From contig CAJTTT010000014.1 of the NCBI GenBank assembly GCA_910579285.1, positions 1 through 54,508 of the forward strand: DNA of 54,508 nt, in the 5' to 3' direction. Every line of letters begins with the position of its first letter. Position 1 is the first letter of the stretch. Below are positions 27,062-34,761 of this stretch, one piece after another. Below the pieces are notes generated by a model. The model made no database searches, had not been told where the DNA came from, and worked only from the letters and a program-made list of their open reading frames with translations. The position numbers and the translations under genes were made by a program. The stretch is from an uncultured Lachnospiraceae bacterium (lineage in GTDB: Bacteria; Bacillota; Clostridia; Lachnospirales; Lachnospiraceae).

Positions 27062-27755
27062 CCCCCCTGTCCTCCCGTATACCCTGTACCGTCGTACCGT
27101 CTGTTTATGCTGTGTTGCTTTCTGGCCCTGCTTATGCACGCAGAAGGCCGCCATTTCCGCGGCGTGGAACAGCCTCCGCGAAAATGACGGCCCTGTGGTC
27201 ATGTAATATGAAATTTACAGCACAAACAGAGGGGTTTACCCCCCCCCCATACCGATTATGATATCTGCTAAGGAGTCTCTTTTCTTCATGACGTGCCAAC
27301 TTCCTTTTTCTATCATTCAATCATTAACGGATCAATTCATTTGCTTTAGTGTAGCAGATTAGAATAAAATAACAAGTGTTATGGTACGGATTGCACTTTT
27401 TCGGTATAGATTGCAGTCCTTGACCCTTCTGACTGCGGTTAATGATTCTATTATCGTTAGCACTTTAACATAACCACCCGTGAACAACTCAAGGGGGTTC
27501 TGGATTTTTTTGATAATTTTTTGGGAAAAAAAAAGAGTGGAGATTACCATGAATTTATTCTTGCACACATTTCGGCTGTAGACAACCCGATTGACAGCAC
27601 GACTAACGAGAGCGGTTACAGCTTATTTACGATCCGGCAGGATATATCCGAACGCTCAGTCTGGTGGGATCTTATGTGGGGAAGGAGATCGATTCGGACA
27701 GGTATTGTTCGCAGTTGATACTGCCGGTTGTGGATGATAGTAAGGAAATTAGTTC
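27062..27755. other. Gene-poor region upstream of the receiver gene
   Basis: No complete gene is supported. Between about 27618 and 27759 the plus strand encodes YDPAGYIRTLSLVGSYVGKE and ends VVDDSKEISS-stop. This is protein-like but startless and probably a remnant of unknown origin. The stretch also holds a run of ten C bases (27239-27248) and an AT-rich part that probably contains the promoter of the receiver and giant genes. Confidence 0.5.
27239..27248. repeat. Homopolymer tract of ten C (G on the coding strand)
   Basis: Ten consecutive C bases lie about 180 bp upstream of the receiver gene start, in an otherwise mixed sequence. Such tracts are prone to slippage and can vary promoter spacing. 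Confidence 0.7.
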
Positions 27756-27784
27756 TTGAACACATTGCGACCATATGGTATATT
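27756..27784 (+). promoter_or_regulatory. Promoter of the antisense (antitoxin) RNA
   Basis: TTGAAC at 27756-27761 and TATATT at 27779-27784 are separated by 17 bp. Transcription would begin near 27791 and run toward the toxin gene's 3' end. Confidence 0.6.
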
Positions 27785-27790
27785 ATAGAT

Positions 27791-27882
27791 ACAAATGAGG
27801 AAAGCAACCGCCCACAAAGTGGTTGACCTCCATGATTAGACAATAAGCCTACCTGAACCGGTCAAGTTGAAGGTAGGCTTAT
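27791..27882 (+). ncRNA. Candidate antisense antitoxin RNA of a type I toxin locus
   Basis: A short transcript from the promoter at 27756-27784 would end at the shared bidirectional terminator, so it overlaps the 3' part of the opposite-strand toxin mRNA. It contains a hairpin near its start (AACCGCCCACAAAGTGGTT). This arrangement matches TxpA/BsrG- and Fst-type loci, where the antisense RNA blocks toxin expression. Confidence 0.55.
27842..27882. terminator. Bidirectional terminator shared by toxin and antitoxin transcripts
   Basis: AATAAGCCTACCT and AGGTAGGCTTATT form a perfect 13-bp stem around a 15-nt loop. The stem lies immediately after the toxin stop codon. Confidence 0.8.
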
Positions 27883-27975
27883 TTATTTTCGCTTGTTGTT
27901 CCTATCTATGTAGGCAAGCAGTGTAATTAGAAACGTCGCAAACAGAATCAAATCCTGAAACGAAAACATTCCCAT
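27883..27975 (-). CDS. Small hydrophobic holin-like type I toxin
   Basis: This 30-residue peptide, MGMFSFQDLILFATFLITLL then AYIDRNNKRK, is a single membrane helix with a basic tail. That is typical of the putative holin-like toxin family (TxpA/BsrG/Fst relatives), which acts on the membrane when overproduced. GGGAGGTG lies about 6 nt before the ATG at 27975. The Shine-Dalgarno can pair with an upstream AGGGAGG complement (see 27984-28009), and a convergent RNA overlaps the 3' end. The gene is too short for standard ORF calling. Type I loci often stabilise mobile elements. Confidence 0.72.
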   Translation of the reverse strand: MGMFSFQDLILFATFLITLLAYIDRNNKRK

Positions 27976-27983
27976 CCGCACCA

Positions 27984-28009
27984 CCTCCCTTCTTTTCAAG
28001 TTAGGGAGG
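27984..28009 (-). promoter_or_regulatory. Hairpin sequestering the toxin ribosome-binding site
   Basis: On the transcript, CCTCCCT (from 28003-28009) pairs with AGGGAGG (from 27984-27990), which is the toxin Shine-Dalgarno. This 7-bp stem with a 12-nt loop would hide the start site until the RNA is processed, as in other type I toxins. Confidence 0.6.
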
Positions 28010-28043
28010 CTACCACCTTGCAACACGATTGTTCCTCTCTGAC

Positions 28044-28072
28044 AGTCTACCACATTTTTGTTTTTATGACAA
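28044..28072 (-). promoter_or_regulatory. Promoter of the toxin mRNA
   Basis: Read leftward, TTGTCA (28067-28072) and TAGACT (28044-28049) are separated by 17 bp, giving a start near 28037 and a 5' leader of about 60 nt. Confidence 0.6.
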
Positions 28073-28075
28073 TTC

Positions 28076-28276
28076 CCTGTTCATTTTTTCATTTATAAAT
28101 CCGTGTTCTTTTTCTTTGGGTTTCTCCTGTAAACGTGTAATCCCCGGAAGCCGGTCCACGTTCTGCTTCGCATTATTATACTCGATCATCTCCTTCTTCG
28201 CCGCCTGATATTCCCCGCAGCAGGCTTTCTTTTCTTTGATAAGGTCTTCCAGCATTCTCCTGCACCTTAGCAGCAT
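28076..28276 (-). pseudogene. Charged helical remnant, possibly a relaxase C-terminus
   Basis: The frame encodes KACCGEYQAAKKEMIEYNN, then AKQNVDRLPGI and a Lys/Glu-rich tail. The Lys-Glu-Met...Ala-Lys-x-Asn-Val-Asp pattern resembles the C-terminal helix of relaxases in Firmicutes conjugative elements. No nuclease domain is present and no credible start exists. The neighbouring frame holds the Y-polymerase remnant. This is a tentative call. Confidence 0.3.
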
Positions 28277-28600
28277 GGGCGTTTATCATTTCCTCGTCCG
28301 CCTTTGCCAACTTGCCAATCGTCTGTATACCAAGCCTGTGCAGTTTTTCTACTGTAGCCCTCCCACAGAAAAAAGATCGGACACCGAAAGCGGCCACACT
28401 TTACGCTCAATCTCCTCCTGGAAAAGGGTGTGGATCTTATCCGGTTTAGAAAAATCACCTGCCATCTTTGACAGAAGAAATTTCGTAGAAACACCGATGT
28501 TTACTGCAAATCCAAGTTCATCCCTGATCCTGTCCTTCGCCTCATAAGCAAGCTTTACCATCTGATCCCGTCCATACAGCTTCTCAAAGAAATCCTTATA
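28176..28600 (-). pseudogene. Fragment of a second Y-family DNA polymerase gene
   Basis: The minus strand encodes FFEKLYGRDQMVKLAYEAKD, then LGFAVNIGVSTKFLLSKMAG and DFSKPDKIHTLF, in close parallel with the intact polymerase at 2379-3695. Near 28370 a frameshift moves the homology into another frame (GRATVEKLHRLGIQTIGKLA). The catalytic N-terminus and the C-terminus are missing. It is a diverged paralog and not a direct copy. Element-borne Y-polymerases are common, and this one was probably part of the mobile element. Confidence 0.75.
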
Positions 28601-28660
28601 ATACTATTACAGAAATCACTTCCGAACCTATAGAACAATACATCGCCCATCTACACACAC

Positions 28661-29307
28661 AATCCATTTGCCAAAATATTAGTACATTTTCGTGAACCTG
28701 TAATCCTGCTCAAAACCATACCTCTACATACTGTTGAATTTTTTTGTCTACAATATACAGACAGCGTGAAATTGCTAAAACACCTTACCAAAAGCAAAAT
28801 GCCCTCAGAGACGCCGCCGTTACAGAATTATTGTTTGCAACCGGCATGAGGATATCGGAACTCTGCTCCTTAAAAGTCAGTGACGTGAACTTATATGACG
28901 GTACTATCCTTATTTATGGAAAAGGTGACAAAGAACGCCTTATTCAAATTGGCAACGAATTCGTCATTCATATTCTGGCAGAATACGAAGCTGCTTTTCA
29001 TGCAAAACGGTGGTCCTGTAACAACTTTTTTGTGAATCAATCAGGAAAAGCACTGTCTGACCAGTCAGTGCGCAGAATGATTAACAAATATACCTCCCTC
29101 GCCTCCATAGATCAGCACATAACACCGCATATGTTCCGTCACACCTTTGCTACAAGCCTTTGGGAGGCAGATGTGGATATCCGTTACATTCAAGAAATGC
29201 TGGGACATAGCTCCATTAACGTTACGGAAATATATACTCATGTCACCGTGGCTAAGCAAAGAAATATTCTTGCGACGAAACATCCCCGAAAGGATTTTCA
29301 TATATAA
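28661..29307 (+). pseudogene. XerC/D-like tyrosine recombinase, N-terminus lost and frameshifted
   Basis: The catalytic domain is complete: Arg in TGMRISEL, Lys in GKGDKER, His-x-x-Arg in HMFRHTFA, His in LGHSS and Tyr in IYTHV. Upstream coding resemblance (NPFAKILVHFREPVILLKT, IPLHTVEFF) continues back to 28661 but in another frame. The switch falls at a run of seven T (28739-28745), where eight would restore the frame. The first 90 or so residues of a normal core-binding domain are absent. The gene points opposite to its neighbours. It is probably non-functional. Confidence 0.78.
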
Positions 29308-29311
29308 ACTT

Positions 29312-29343
29312 TACGGGCAATCTGCTTAGTTTGCAGGTTGCCC
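29312..29343 (+). terminator. Hairpin after the Xer remnant
   Basis: CGGGCAA and TTGCCCG form a stem just after the recombinase stop codon. Only a short T stretch follows, so it may be a weak terminator. Confidence 0.5.
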
Positions 29344-29426
29344 GCTTTAGTTATCTATGGATAATTGATTAATCTTATAACCTTTTTGCAAAATCTCTCT
29401 ATCATGCTCATTGATCCCAAGTACAT

Positions 29427-30001
29427 TCATGGCCTGCTCTGCTCCAATTTCATATTTGCCATGATATTTCTTATGGACTCCAACAGACTGTTCAGTCTTA
29501 CAATTTCTGCCTTTTGCTCCGCATAGTCTTTCGCATACTTTTCAACCGCTTCACACATTCTTTCTCGCCCTCCTTCTTCCTTAAAATGCTTTACCCCTTT
29601 AGCCAGTTCCGGATAATACATATCCTTCGATTCCTTACAGCCAAAGTCATGCAGCAATCTCCCGACCGTATCGTCTCCCTTATAGTTTCCATTCACATAC
29701 ACAATATGAGAACCATCATCAAAGATATCGTCATTCTCCTCAAATGGCGATTGATCGTATAGATCGGTATCCCATGTCCAAAGATATCCGTCTGAGTAAT
29801 AAACACCATATATGAATCCTGTAGCTCCGAAAACTCCTGCCCTGCTTACTTGAATATCGTCTCTTTTTAATATAATCTTTAACAAGAGCCCCGTTGCTTC
29901 TATGTCAGCATCAAACACCATTGACATCAAGTCATCGTCAAACAGTCGTCAATGATCTGCTCGACTGTCTTGCGTTTCTGCTTTTGTTCCTCTCTTGTCA
30001 T
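29427..30001 (-). pseudogene. PD-(D/E)XK nuclease-family transposase (Rpn-like), internally deleted
   Basis: An ATG at 30001 begins MTREEQKQKRKTVEQIIDDC. After a one-base frameshift the sequence continues DDLMSMVFDADIEATGLLLK, a family N-terminus. The typical middle region with the nuclease core is missing. The C-terminal portion is clear: SHIVYVNGNYKGDDTVGRL, LLHDFGCKESKDMYYPEL and a Glu/Lys-rich coiled coil. Frameshift plus internal loss make it a pseudogene. A short piece of the same family lies at 7480-7530. Confidence 0.65.
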
Positions 30002-30094
30002 CTGTTCACCATCTCTCTAGTTTTATTTTATGGGATAAACGCCGATTTTTTAATCCTGTTACTTCTAAAATCCGCATTTATCCCGTCATTTGTA

Positions 30095-30904
30095 TCAAAT
30101 CTGATTCAACTTCATAACCGCATCCTGCTTATCCTTGCACTTTGAATTTTTAACGATCCTCTCTAACGTCCTTTCGACAAGCCTTCTGGTATAATGGTTC
30201 TGATTTTTATCATTTACGCAGACAAATCCCTCTTCCCCTTGATAATATTTCCTAAAATGAAGGATTGCCTCAAACGCTTTATCCGGCAATAAAATCTTTC
30301 GTCTGCTGTCTTTCGTATTTCCATACTTATAAACTCCATTGGAACAGGTGCTGACTGCCTCATCATAAATCAGCCTTATCTCATCTGACGACGGCACCTT
30401 TATGTCCTTCTTCTTTACCGCAACATTGGTTTCCGAAGGTGTTGTAACTGTTACACCCAGATACAAAGGCTTCATATCGCCTCTTGCCTCGGCATACCGT
30501 ACACATGTTTTAATCAGTCCCCAGACTTTCTTAATGCTATTGAGTGAATAGTTCTCTGCAAGACTGTTCAGATATGCCTGAAACATCTTGTCGTTCAAAT
30601 CTTTCAACCGGACATTCGCCAGATCATACGCCCGGTAATTGAGCAATCTTGAATTGACCGCATCCAAATACGATTGGTAGGTCGTTACCTCTATTCCCTT
30701 CCTGATCGAGTGCAGCCATGTAATCATATACTCACCAAATGTCTGCTTTTCCAGATCCGAAGCCGATATCTTTGCCTTAGACTTTTCCTGCTTGATTTTC
30801 TCCTTCACTATCTTTGAATTTTTTCCGTAATAATACTTTCCGTCGATATCACGATAATAAACATAGTCATCCTCGTGAATCTTCTTTGTGCCCCAATTTG
30901 TACC
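30095..30904 (-). pseudogene. Phage-type tyrosine integrase remnant beside the tRNA
   Basis: Coding resemblance begins without a start codon after an in-frame TAG at 30905-30907 (TNWGTKKIHEDDYVYYRDID) and runs to a stop at 30095. The N-terminal SAM-like core-binding domain is present (FGEYMITWLHSIRKGIEVTT). After 'STCSNGVYKYG' the sequence jumps to RRKILLPDKAFEAILHFRKY, which omits the stretch with the first catalytic Arg. The C-terminal His-x-x-Arg and Tyr part is also absent. The position next to attR and the leftward direction fit the element's own integrase. It cannot be active. Confidence 0.8.
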
Positions 30905-30910
30905 CTAATT
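30887..30910. repeat. 12-bp tandem repeat near the integrase start
   Basis: TGTGCCCCAATT and TGTACCCTAATT are adjacent with the same 12-bp period as the copy at 9264-9287. It is a candidate integrase arm site. Confidence 0.45.
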
Positions 30911-30971
30911 TGGATGATAAAATCTGGTAAAAGATGGTACAAAATGATAAATTCCCCTGAAACTAAAAAAT

Positions 30972-31003
30972 CCTGATAACCACGAAATCCCGTGATTATC
31001 AGG
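30972..31003 (-). terminator. Terminator after the intact tRNA-Pro, element-borne
   Basis: CCTGATAATCACG and CGTGGTTATCAGG (read leftward) form a long stem followed by ATTTTTT. It is related to, but diverged from, the hairpin at 7551-7587. Confidence 0.8.
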
Positions 31004-31012
31004 TATTTTTGT

Positions 31013-31058
31013 ATCGGAGTGACAAGACTTGAACTTGCGGCCTCTACTTCCCTAAAGT
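31013..31058. repeat. Right attachment repeat inside tRNA-Pro
   Basis: This is the right copy of the 46-bp direct repeat also found at 7594-7639. It spans the tRNA from the anticodon loop to the 3' end, so insertion restores the tRNA. Confidence 0.9.
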
Positions 31059-31086
31059 AGCGCTCTACCACCTGAGCCACACCCCG
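31014..31086 (-). tRNA. tRNA-Pro (anticodon AGG)
   Basis: The 73-nt minus-strand sequence folds into a full cloverleaf. The acceptor is CGGGGTG/CACTCCG with C1-G72 and A73, as in bacterial tRNA-Pro. The D stem is GCTC/GAGC, the anticodon stem CTACT/AGTAG with loop TTAGGGA, and the T-loop is TTCAAGT. The anticodon reads AGG, for CCU. CCA is not encoded. The gene serves as the attachment site of the element to its left. Confidence 0.92.
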
Positions 31087-31154
31087 AAAAACCTTTACCA
31101 TTATATCGAATCCCACAGAAAAATGCAAGCCCTATTCCATAAATTTTTTACAAA

Positions 31155-32489
31155 TTATTCCGCTTCCATCAAATTTTCAAAAACAGCCTGCGGAATCGGT
31201 CTTGAAAAGTAGAATCCCTGCTGCATCTGGCAGCCCACTTCCTTCAGATAATTGCTCTGCTCTTTCGTCTCCACCCCTTCACAGAGGGAAGTGATTTTCA
31301 GTTTTTTGGCCATATCCACCACACAGGAAATGATGATTCTGTCGCTCTCCTGCATCTCGCCTTCTTTCAGGAATACCCTGTCCAGCTTGATTATGTCTAT
31401 GGGCAGCTTGCTGAGCAGATTGAGGGAGGAATACCCGGAACCGAAATCGTCCATTGACACCTTGATTCCCAAACCATGCAGCCCTTTGATCAGCTCCAGC
31501 GCCTGTTCGGTATTATCGAGATAAATGCTTTCCGTCAGTTCAAACTCCACCAGAGTGCAGGGAACCTGAAACTCCTCAAGCAGCTCTTTCACATACTGTA
31601 AAATATGCATTTTCTGTAGATGCACCCTGGACACATTCAGGGAAATCGGCACTACCTTTCTCCCTTCCTTCATGCGCCTGGACAGGAAACTGAAAACCTC
31701 CCTGTACACATAGTAATCCACATCTATAACTTGTCCGCTTCTCTCAATCAGGGGAATAAACTCATCCGGGTAGACAAAACTGCCGTCCGGCTTCTGCCAG
31801 CGCACCAGCGCTTCCGCACCGATCAGCTCCAGCGTATCCGTATCAATCTTCGGCTGGAAATACACCTGGAACTCTTTCTGTGCCAGCGCTTTGGGAATCG
31901 AGGACGTGATTTCCACCTCCCGCTTGATCCCCTCCATCATACTCTGGTCAAAGAGCACGCAGCTGTCATTTTCCATCTCTTTGGCTACTTTTCTCGCCAG
32001 ATTTGCATTGGAAACAACCGTCTCTGCGTCCAGACTGCGGCTGTTTTTGTCAACCACACTGATGCCTGTGCAAAACTGTAATCTGCTGTTCAGATATTTT
32101 TCACGGAATTTTGCCTCGCGCTCCTGATTCAGCTTATGGATCAGCTCACGAAACTCTTCGTTGGAATAGTAATCGGGCGGAACTCTGTTGGCCACAACAA
32201 AATTGTCGGAATACACCCTGGCCGCACAGATAATGATATTCGTTTTCCCCATAAACTCATCGACAAAATCCTGCAGGAGCGAATCTCCCACCTTATAACC
32301 GTAAGTATCATTGATATACTTAAAATGTTTGATATCGGTGTATACGATAATAATGCGGTCTTCACCGATGTTTTCAATTTCCTTTTCCAGCTTCTTTAAA
32401 AAAACTTCATACTGATCCAGCCCTGTCAATCCATCTTTCATTACCGTTTTCACCTTAATCATACATTTTTTCCACGGGCTAATCCCCAT
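31155..32489 (-). CDS. GGDEF-EAL protein: inactive cyclase domain, probably active c-di-GMP phosphodiesterase
   Basis: The 444-residue soluble protein begins with a GGDEF-like domain (residues about 20-175; TDIKHFKYINDTYGY). The signature itself is degenerate (RVYSDNF in place of GGDEF), so cyclase activity is unlikely. The EAL domain follows (about 195-440) with GAEALVRW, LNVS, FELTES, MDDFGSGYSSL, IKLDR and CEGVE, which include the metal-binding and catalytic residues. It would hydrolyse cyclic di-GMP, perhaps with the degenerate domain as a GTP sensor. No membrane segment or sensor domain is visible. The ATG at 32489 has only a weak ribosome-binding site. Confidence 0.9.
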   Translation of the reverse strand: MGISPWKKCMIKVKTVMKDGLTGLDQYEVFLKKLEKEIENIGEDRIIIVYTDIKHFKYINDTYGYKVGDSLLQDFVDEFMGKTNIIICAARVYSDNFVVANRVPPDYYSNEEFRELIHKLNQEREAKFREKYLNSRLQFCTGISVVDKNSRSLDAETVVSNANLARKVAKEMENDSCVLFDQSMMEGIKREVEITSSIPKALAQKEFQVYFQPKIDTDTLELIGAEALVRWQKPDGSFVYPDEFIPLIERSGQVIDVDYYVYREVFSFLSRRMKEGRKVVPISLNVSRVHLQKMHILQYVKELLEEFQVPCTLVEFELTESIYLDNTEQALELIKGLHGLGIKVSMDDFGSGYSSLNLLSKLPIDIIKLDRVFLKEGEMQESDRIIISCVVDMAKKLKITSLCEGVETKEQSNYLKEVGCQMQQGFYFSRPIPQAVFENLMEAE

Positions 32490-32534
32490 ATCTATCTATA
32501 CTCTACGATTTTATCCCGTATCTGTCAATATCTG

Positions 32535-34004
32535 TCAACAATTCTTAGTTTCCTGTGTTAAAACTTCCACAAGATAAGTCCACACACGCCCCACAGATTC
32601 TATGTCCATGCTCTCTTCGGCCGTGTGCACATTCTGCAGGTCAGGCCCGATGCTGACACAGTCCAGATCCGGGATCTTTCCCGCCAGTATACCGCACTCC
32701 AGACCCGCATGAATGGCCTCCAGAACCGGCTTCTCTGCATACATTCTTTCATAAATCTGCACCATCTTTTCCCGCAGGGGAGAATCCTTGCGGTACGCCC
32801 ACCCGGGATACGCATTTCTGACATCGGCCTTTGCACCGGCCTGCTCTGCGATCTGGCGCATATGCCTGCAAAGTTCTTCCTTATCCTGGTCGATGCTGCT
32901 TCTGACCGCATACTGCAGGCGGAAACACTCCTCTTCCAAGGACAGAATGCCCAGATTGAGGGAAGTCTCAACCAGTCCCTCCACATCCCTGCTCATGGAA
33001 ATAACGCCGTTTGGCAGCTTACACAGACAGGCAAGCGCTGCCTTCGTTGCCGCTCCTGTATATGCCGGGGTAGAAACTGTGACATCATGGCAGAGTTTTT
33101 CCAACACAAATCCGGGGTCCTTTTCCCGCAGCATCTCCCTGATCTTCTGCTCCTCAGCCTCCACATAGGACAAAATTTCCGGCAAATCCGTTTCGCGCAC
33201 AAAAAATGCAGCCTCCGCCTCCCGGGGAATCGCGTTATCCGCAAGCCCCCCTTTCATCTGCGCCAATCGGATATCATAACGCTGAGAAAGACCGCAGAGA
33301 AGAGAACCAAGAAGCCAGATGGCATTGCCCAGTCCTTTTCCGATCTCCATGCCCGAGTGACCGCCCGCAAGCCCTTTCATCCGAAAATCTAAAAACCGAT
33401 ACGCCTTTCCCGGCGCCTCCCCGCGCTCCATCGGCATCTCCACATCCACCCTGGCTCCACCGGCACAGCTTGTAATGAAAATCCCTTCCTCCTCCTGGTC
33501 CAGATTAATCATGCGTCTGCCGCGCAGCATAGAAAGATCAATCCCTGTGGCCCCTTCCATACCTGTCTCCTCATCCACTGTCAGAATCACCTCCAGGCGG
33601 GGCATGGAAAGTGTCTCCGCATCCAGAACTGCCAGGCAGTACGCCACGCCGATCCCGTCATCGCCGCCAAGACTGGTGCCTTCAGCAAAGATCCTGCCAT
33701 CCTCCACCTTCAGTCTGAGCGGCTCCTTTTTCATATCAATCCCGGCGTCCGGCTCACTCACCGCCACCATATCCATGTGCGCCTGCAAAATATAAGGCTC
33801 CTCCCCCTCAAGCCCGGAGGCTGCCTCCCTGATGATAATGATGTTGCCAAGCGCATCCTGTCTGCAAAAAAGATCCCGCTGACCGGCAAAGTCTTTCAGA
33901 TAATTGCTGACCGCCCCGGTGTTTCCAGAGCCGTGGGGAATCCTGCTGATCTCCTCAAAAAAATGAAAGACGCTCTCCGGCTGTAATCCGTCCAATACTC
34001 CCAT
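32535..34004 (-). CDS. pepD: Aminoacyl-histidine (Xaa-His) dipeptidase, M20 family
   Basis: I chose ATG 34004 because AGGAGG lies 5 nt upstream; a start at 34028 lacks one. The 489-residue protein carries the metal-site motifs LQAHMDMVA, LGGDDGIG, VDEETGMEGA and NLDQEEEG, and a late conserved His in EAIHAGLECG. It hydrolyses dipeptides such as beta-Ala-His and broader Xaa-His peptides in the cytoplasm. It is a single gene between the EAL gene and the rplT terminator. Confidence 0.93.
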   Translation of the reverse strand: MGVLDGLQPESVFHFFEEISRIPHGSGNTGAVSNYLKDFAGQRDLFCRQDALGNIIIIREAASGLEGEEPYILQAHMDMVAVSEPDAGIDMKKEPLRLKVEDGRIFAEGTSLGGDDGIGVAYCLAVLDAETLSMPRLEVILTVDEETGMEGATGIDLSMLRGRRMINLDQEEEGIFITSCAGGARVDVEMPMERGEAPGKAYRFLDFRMKGLAGGHSGMEIGKGLGNAIWLLGSLLCGLSQRYDIRLAQMKGGLADNAIPREAEAAFFVRETDLPEILSYVEAEEQKIREMLREKDPGFVLEKLCHDVTVSTPAYTGAATKAALACLCKLPNGVISMSRDVEGLVETSLNLGILSLEEECFRLQYAVRSSIDQDKEELCRHMRQIAEQAGAKADVRNAYPGWAYRKDSPLREKMVQIYERMYAEKPVLEAIHAGLECGILAGKIPDLDCVSIGPDLQNVHTAEESMDIESVGRVWTYLVEVLTQETKNC

Positions 34005-34040
34005 AAAAGCCTCCTGTTTTCTTCCCAATTATGATTTTTA

Positions 34041-34076
34041 ACGACAACAAAGGACACGGCGTATACGCCATGTCCT
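34041..34076 (-). terminator. Terminator of the infC-rpmI-rplT operon
   Basis: Read leftward, AGGACATGGCG and CGCCGTGTCCT pair around TATA and are followed by TTTGTTGT. It lies just after the rplT stop codon. Confidence 0.8.
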
Positions 34077-34088
34077 CAATTCTCACGT

Positions 34089-34445
34089 TTATTTCAAGTT
34101 TGCTTTTGCAAGTTCTGCCAGGCTGGTAAACCCTGCTGCATCGTTGACTGCCATCTCCGCAAGCATCTTTCTGTTCATGTCAACGCCGGCATTCTTCAGG
34201 CCGAACATAAATCTGCTGTAGGACAGGCCGTTCATTCTTGCCGCCGCATTGATACGCGCGATCCAGAGCTGTCTGAACTGACGCTTTCTCTCTTTTCTGC
34301 CTGCATAGGATGACGCCAGAGCTCTCATTACGGACTGTTTCGCCACTCTATACTGTTTGGATCTTGCGCCTCTGTAGCCCTTCGCAAGCTTCAACACTCT
34401 GTTATGTTTCTTTTTGGCGTTCATGCCGCCTTTTATTCTTGCCAT
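34089..34445 (-). CDS. rplT: 50S ribosomal protein L20
   Basis: The 118-residue product reads MARIKGGMNAKKKHNRVLKL, then GYRGARSKQYRVAKQSVMRA and RKERKRQFRQLWI, which is unmistakable L20. It binds 23S rRNA and is needed early in large-subunit assembly. In several bacteria it also represses its own operon through the infC leader. AGGAGG precedes the ATG. It is the last gene of the infC-rpmI-rplT operon. Confidence 0.98.
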   Translation of the reverse strand: MARIKGGMNAKKKHNRVLKLAKGYRGARSKQYRVAKQSVMRALASSYAGRKERKRQFRQLWIARINAAARMNGLSYSRFMFGLKNAGVDMNRKMLAEMAVNDAAGFTSLAELAKANLK

Positions 34446-34489
34446 GTCTTTTTCCTCCTAAATTTCAAACTCTCTCTTCTATGCCCGCC

Positions 34490-34687
34490 TTACAGATAAG
34501 GTAAGATCTTCTTCATATTCTTTACGTTCGTCTTGTCGGTCATCGCAGGCTTTCTGAGATTTCTCTTGTTCTTCGTCGTCTTCTTGGTCAAGATATGGCG
34601 TTTGTACGCTTTATTTCTCTTTAACTTACCCGTTCCGGTTACCTTGAAACGTTTTGCAGCAGCTCTGCTGGTTTTCATTTTCGGCAT
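34490..34687 (-). CDS. rpmI: 50S ribosomal protein L35
   Basis: The 65-residue, strongly basic product begins MPKMKTSRAAAKRFKVTGTG and contains KRNKAYKRHILTKK, as in all bacterial L35 proteins. It lies between infC and rplT with short gaps and a clear AGGAGG before its ATG. It is part of the large ribosomal subunit. Confidence 0.98.
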   Translation of the reverse strand: MPKMKTSRAAAKRFKVTGTGKLKRNKAYKRHILTKKTTKNKRNLRKPAMTDKTNVKNMKKILPYL

Positions 34688-34761
34688 TTTACTGTTCCTC
34701 CTGTATTTTTATTCCTGTTACGAGATATCAACCCGGGATATCATTTATTTTAACTGATCAG

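Larger units (their letters stand above)
7594..31058. mobile_element. Decayed integrative element in tRNA-Pro, about 23.4 kb
   Basis: The region is bounded by 46-bp perfect direct repeats made of the tRNA-Pro 3' end, with the intact tRNA at the right end and a tyrosine integrase remnant beside it. This is the classic layout of tRNA-targeted integrative elements. Inside are an excisionase-like HTH gene, a truncated element-type regulator, a possible relaxase tail, an Xer remnant and several pseudogenes. No conjugation machinery is visible, so the element is no longer self-mobile. The main intact cargo is the 14.4-kb surface lipoprotein gene, which occupies over 60% of the element. Boundaries are inferred from the repeats. 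Confidence 0.82.

Noticed and set aside
30808..31128. Leftward ORF of 106 codons
   Set aside because: It crosses the tRNA-Pro gene and its terminator, so it cannot be a protein gene.
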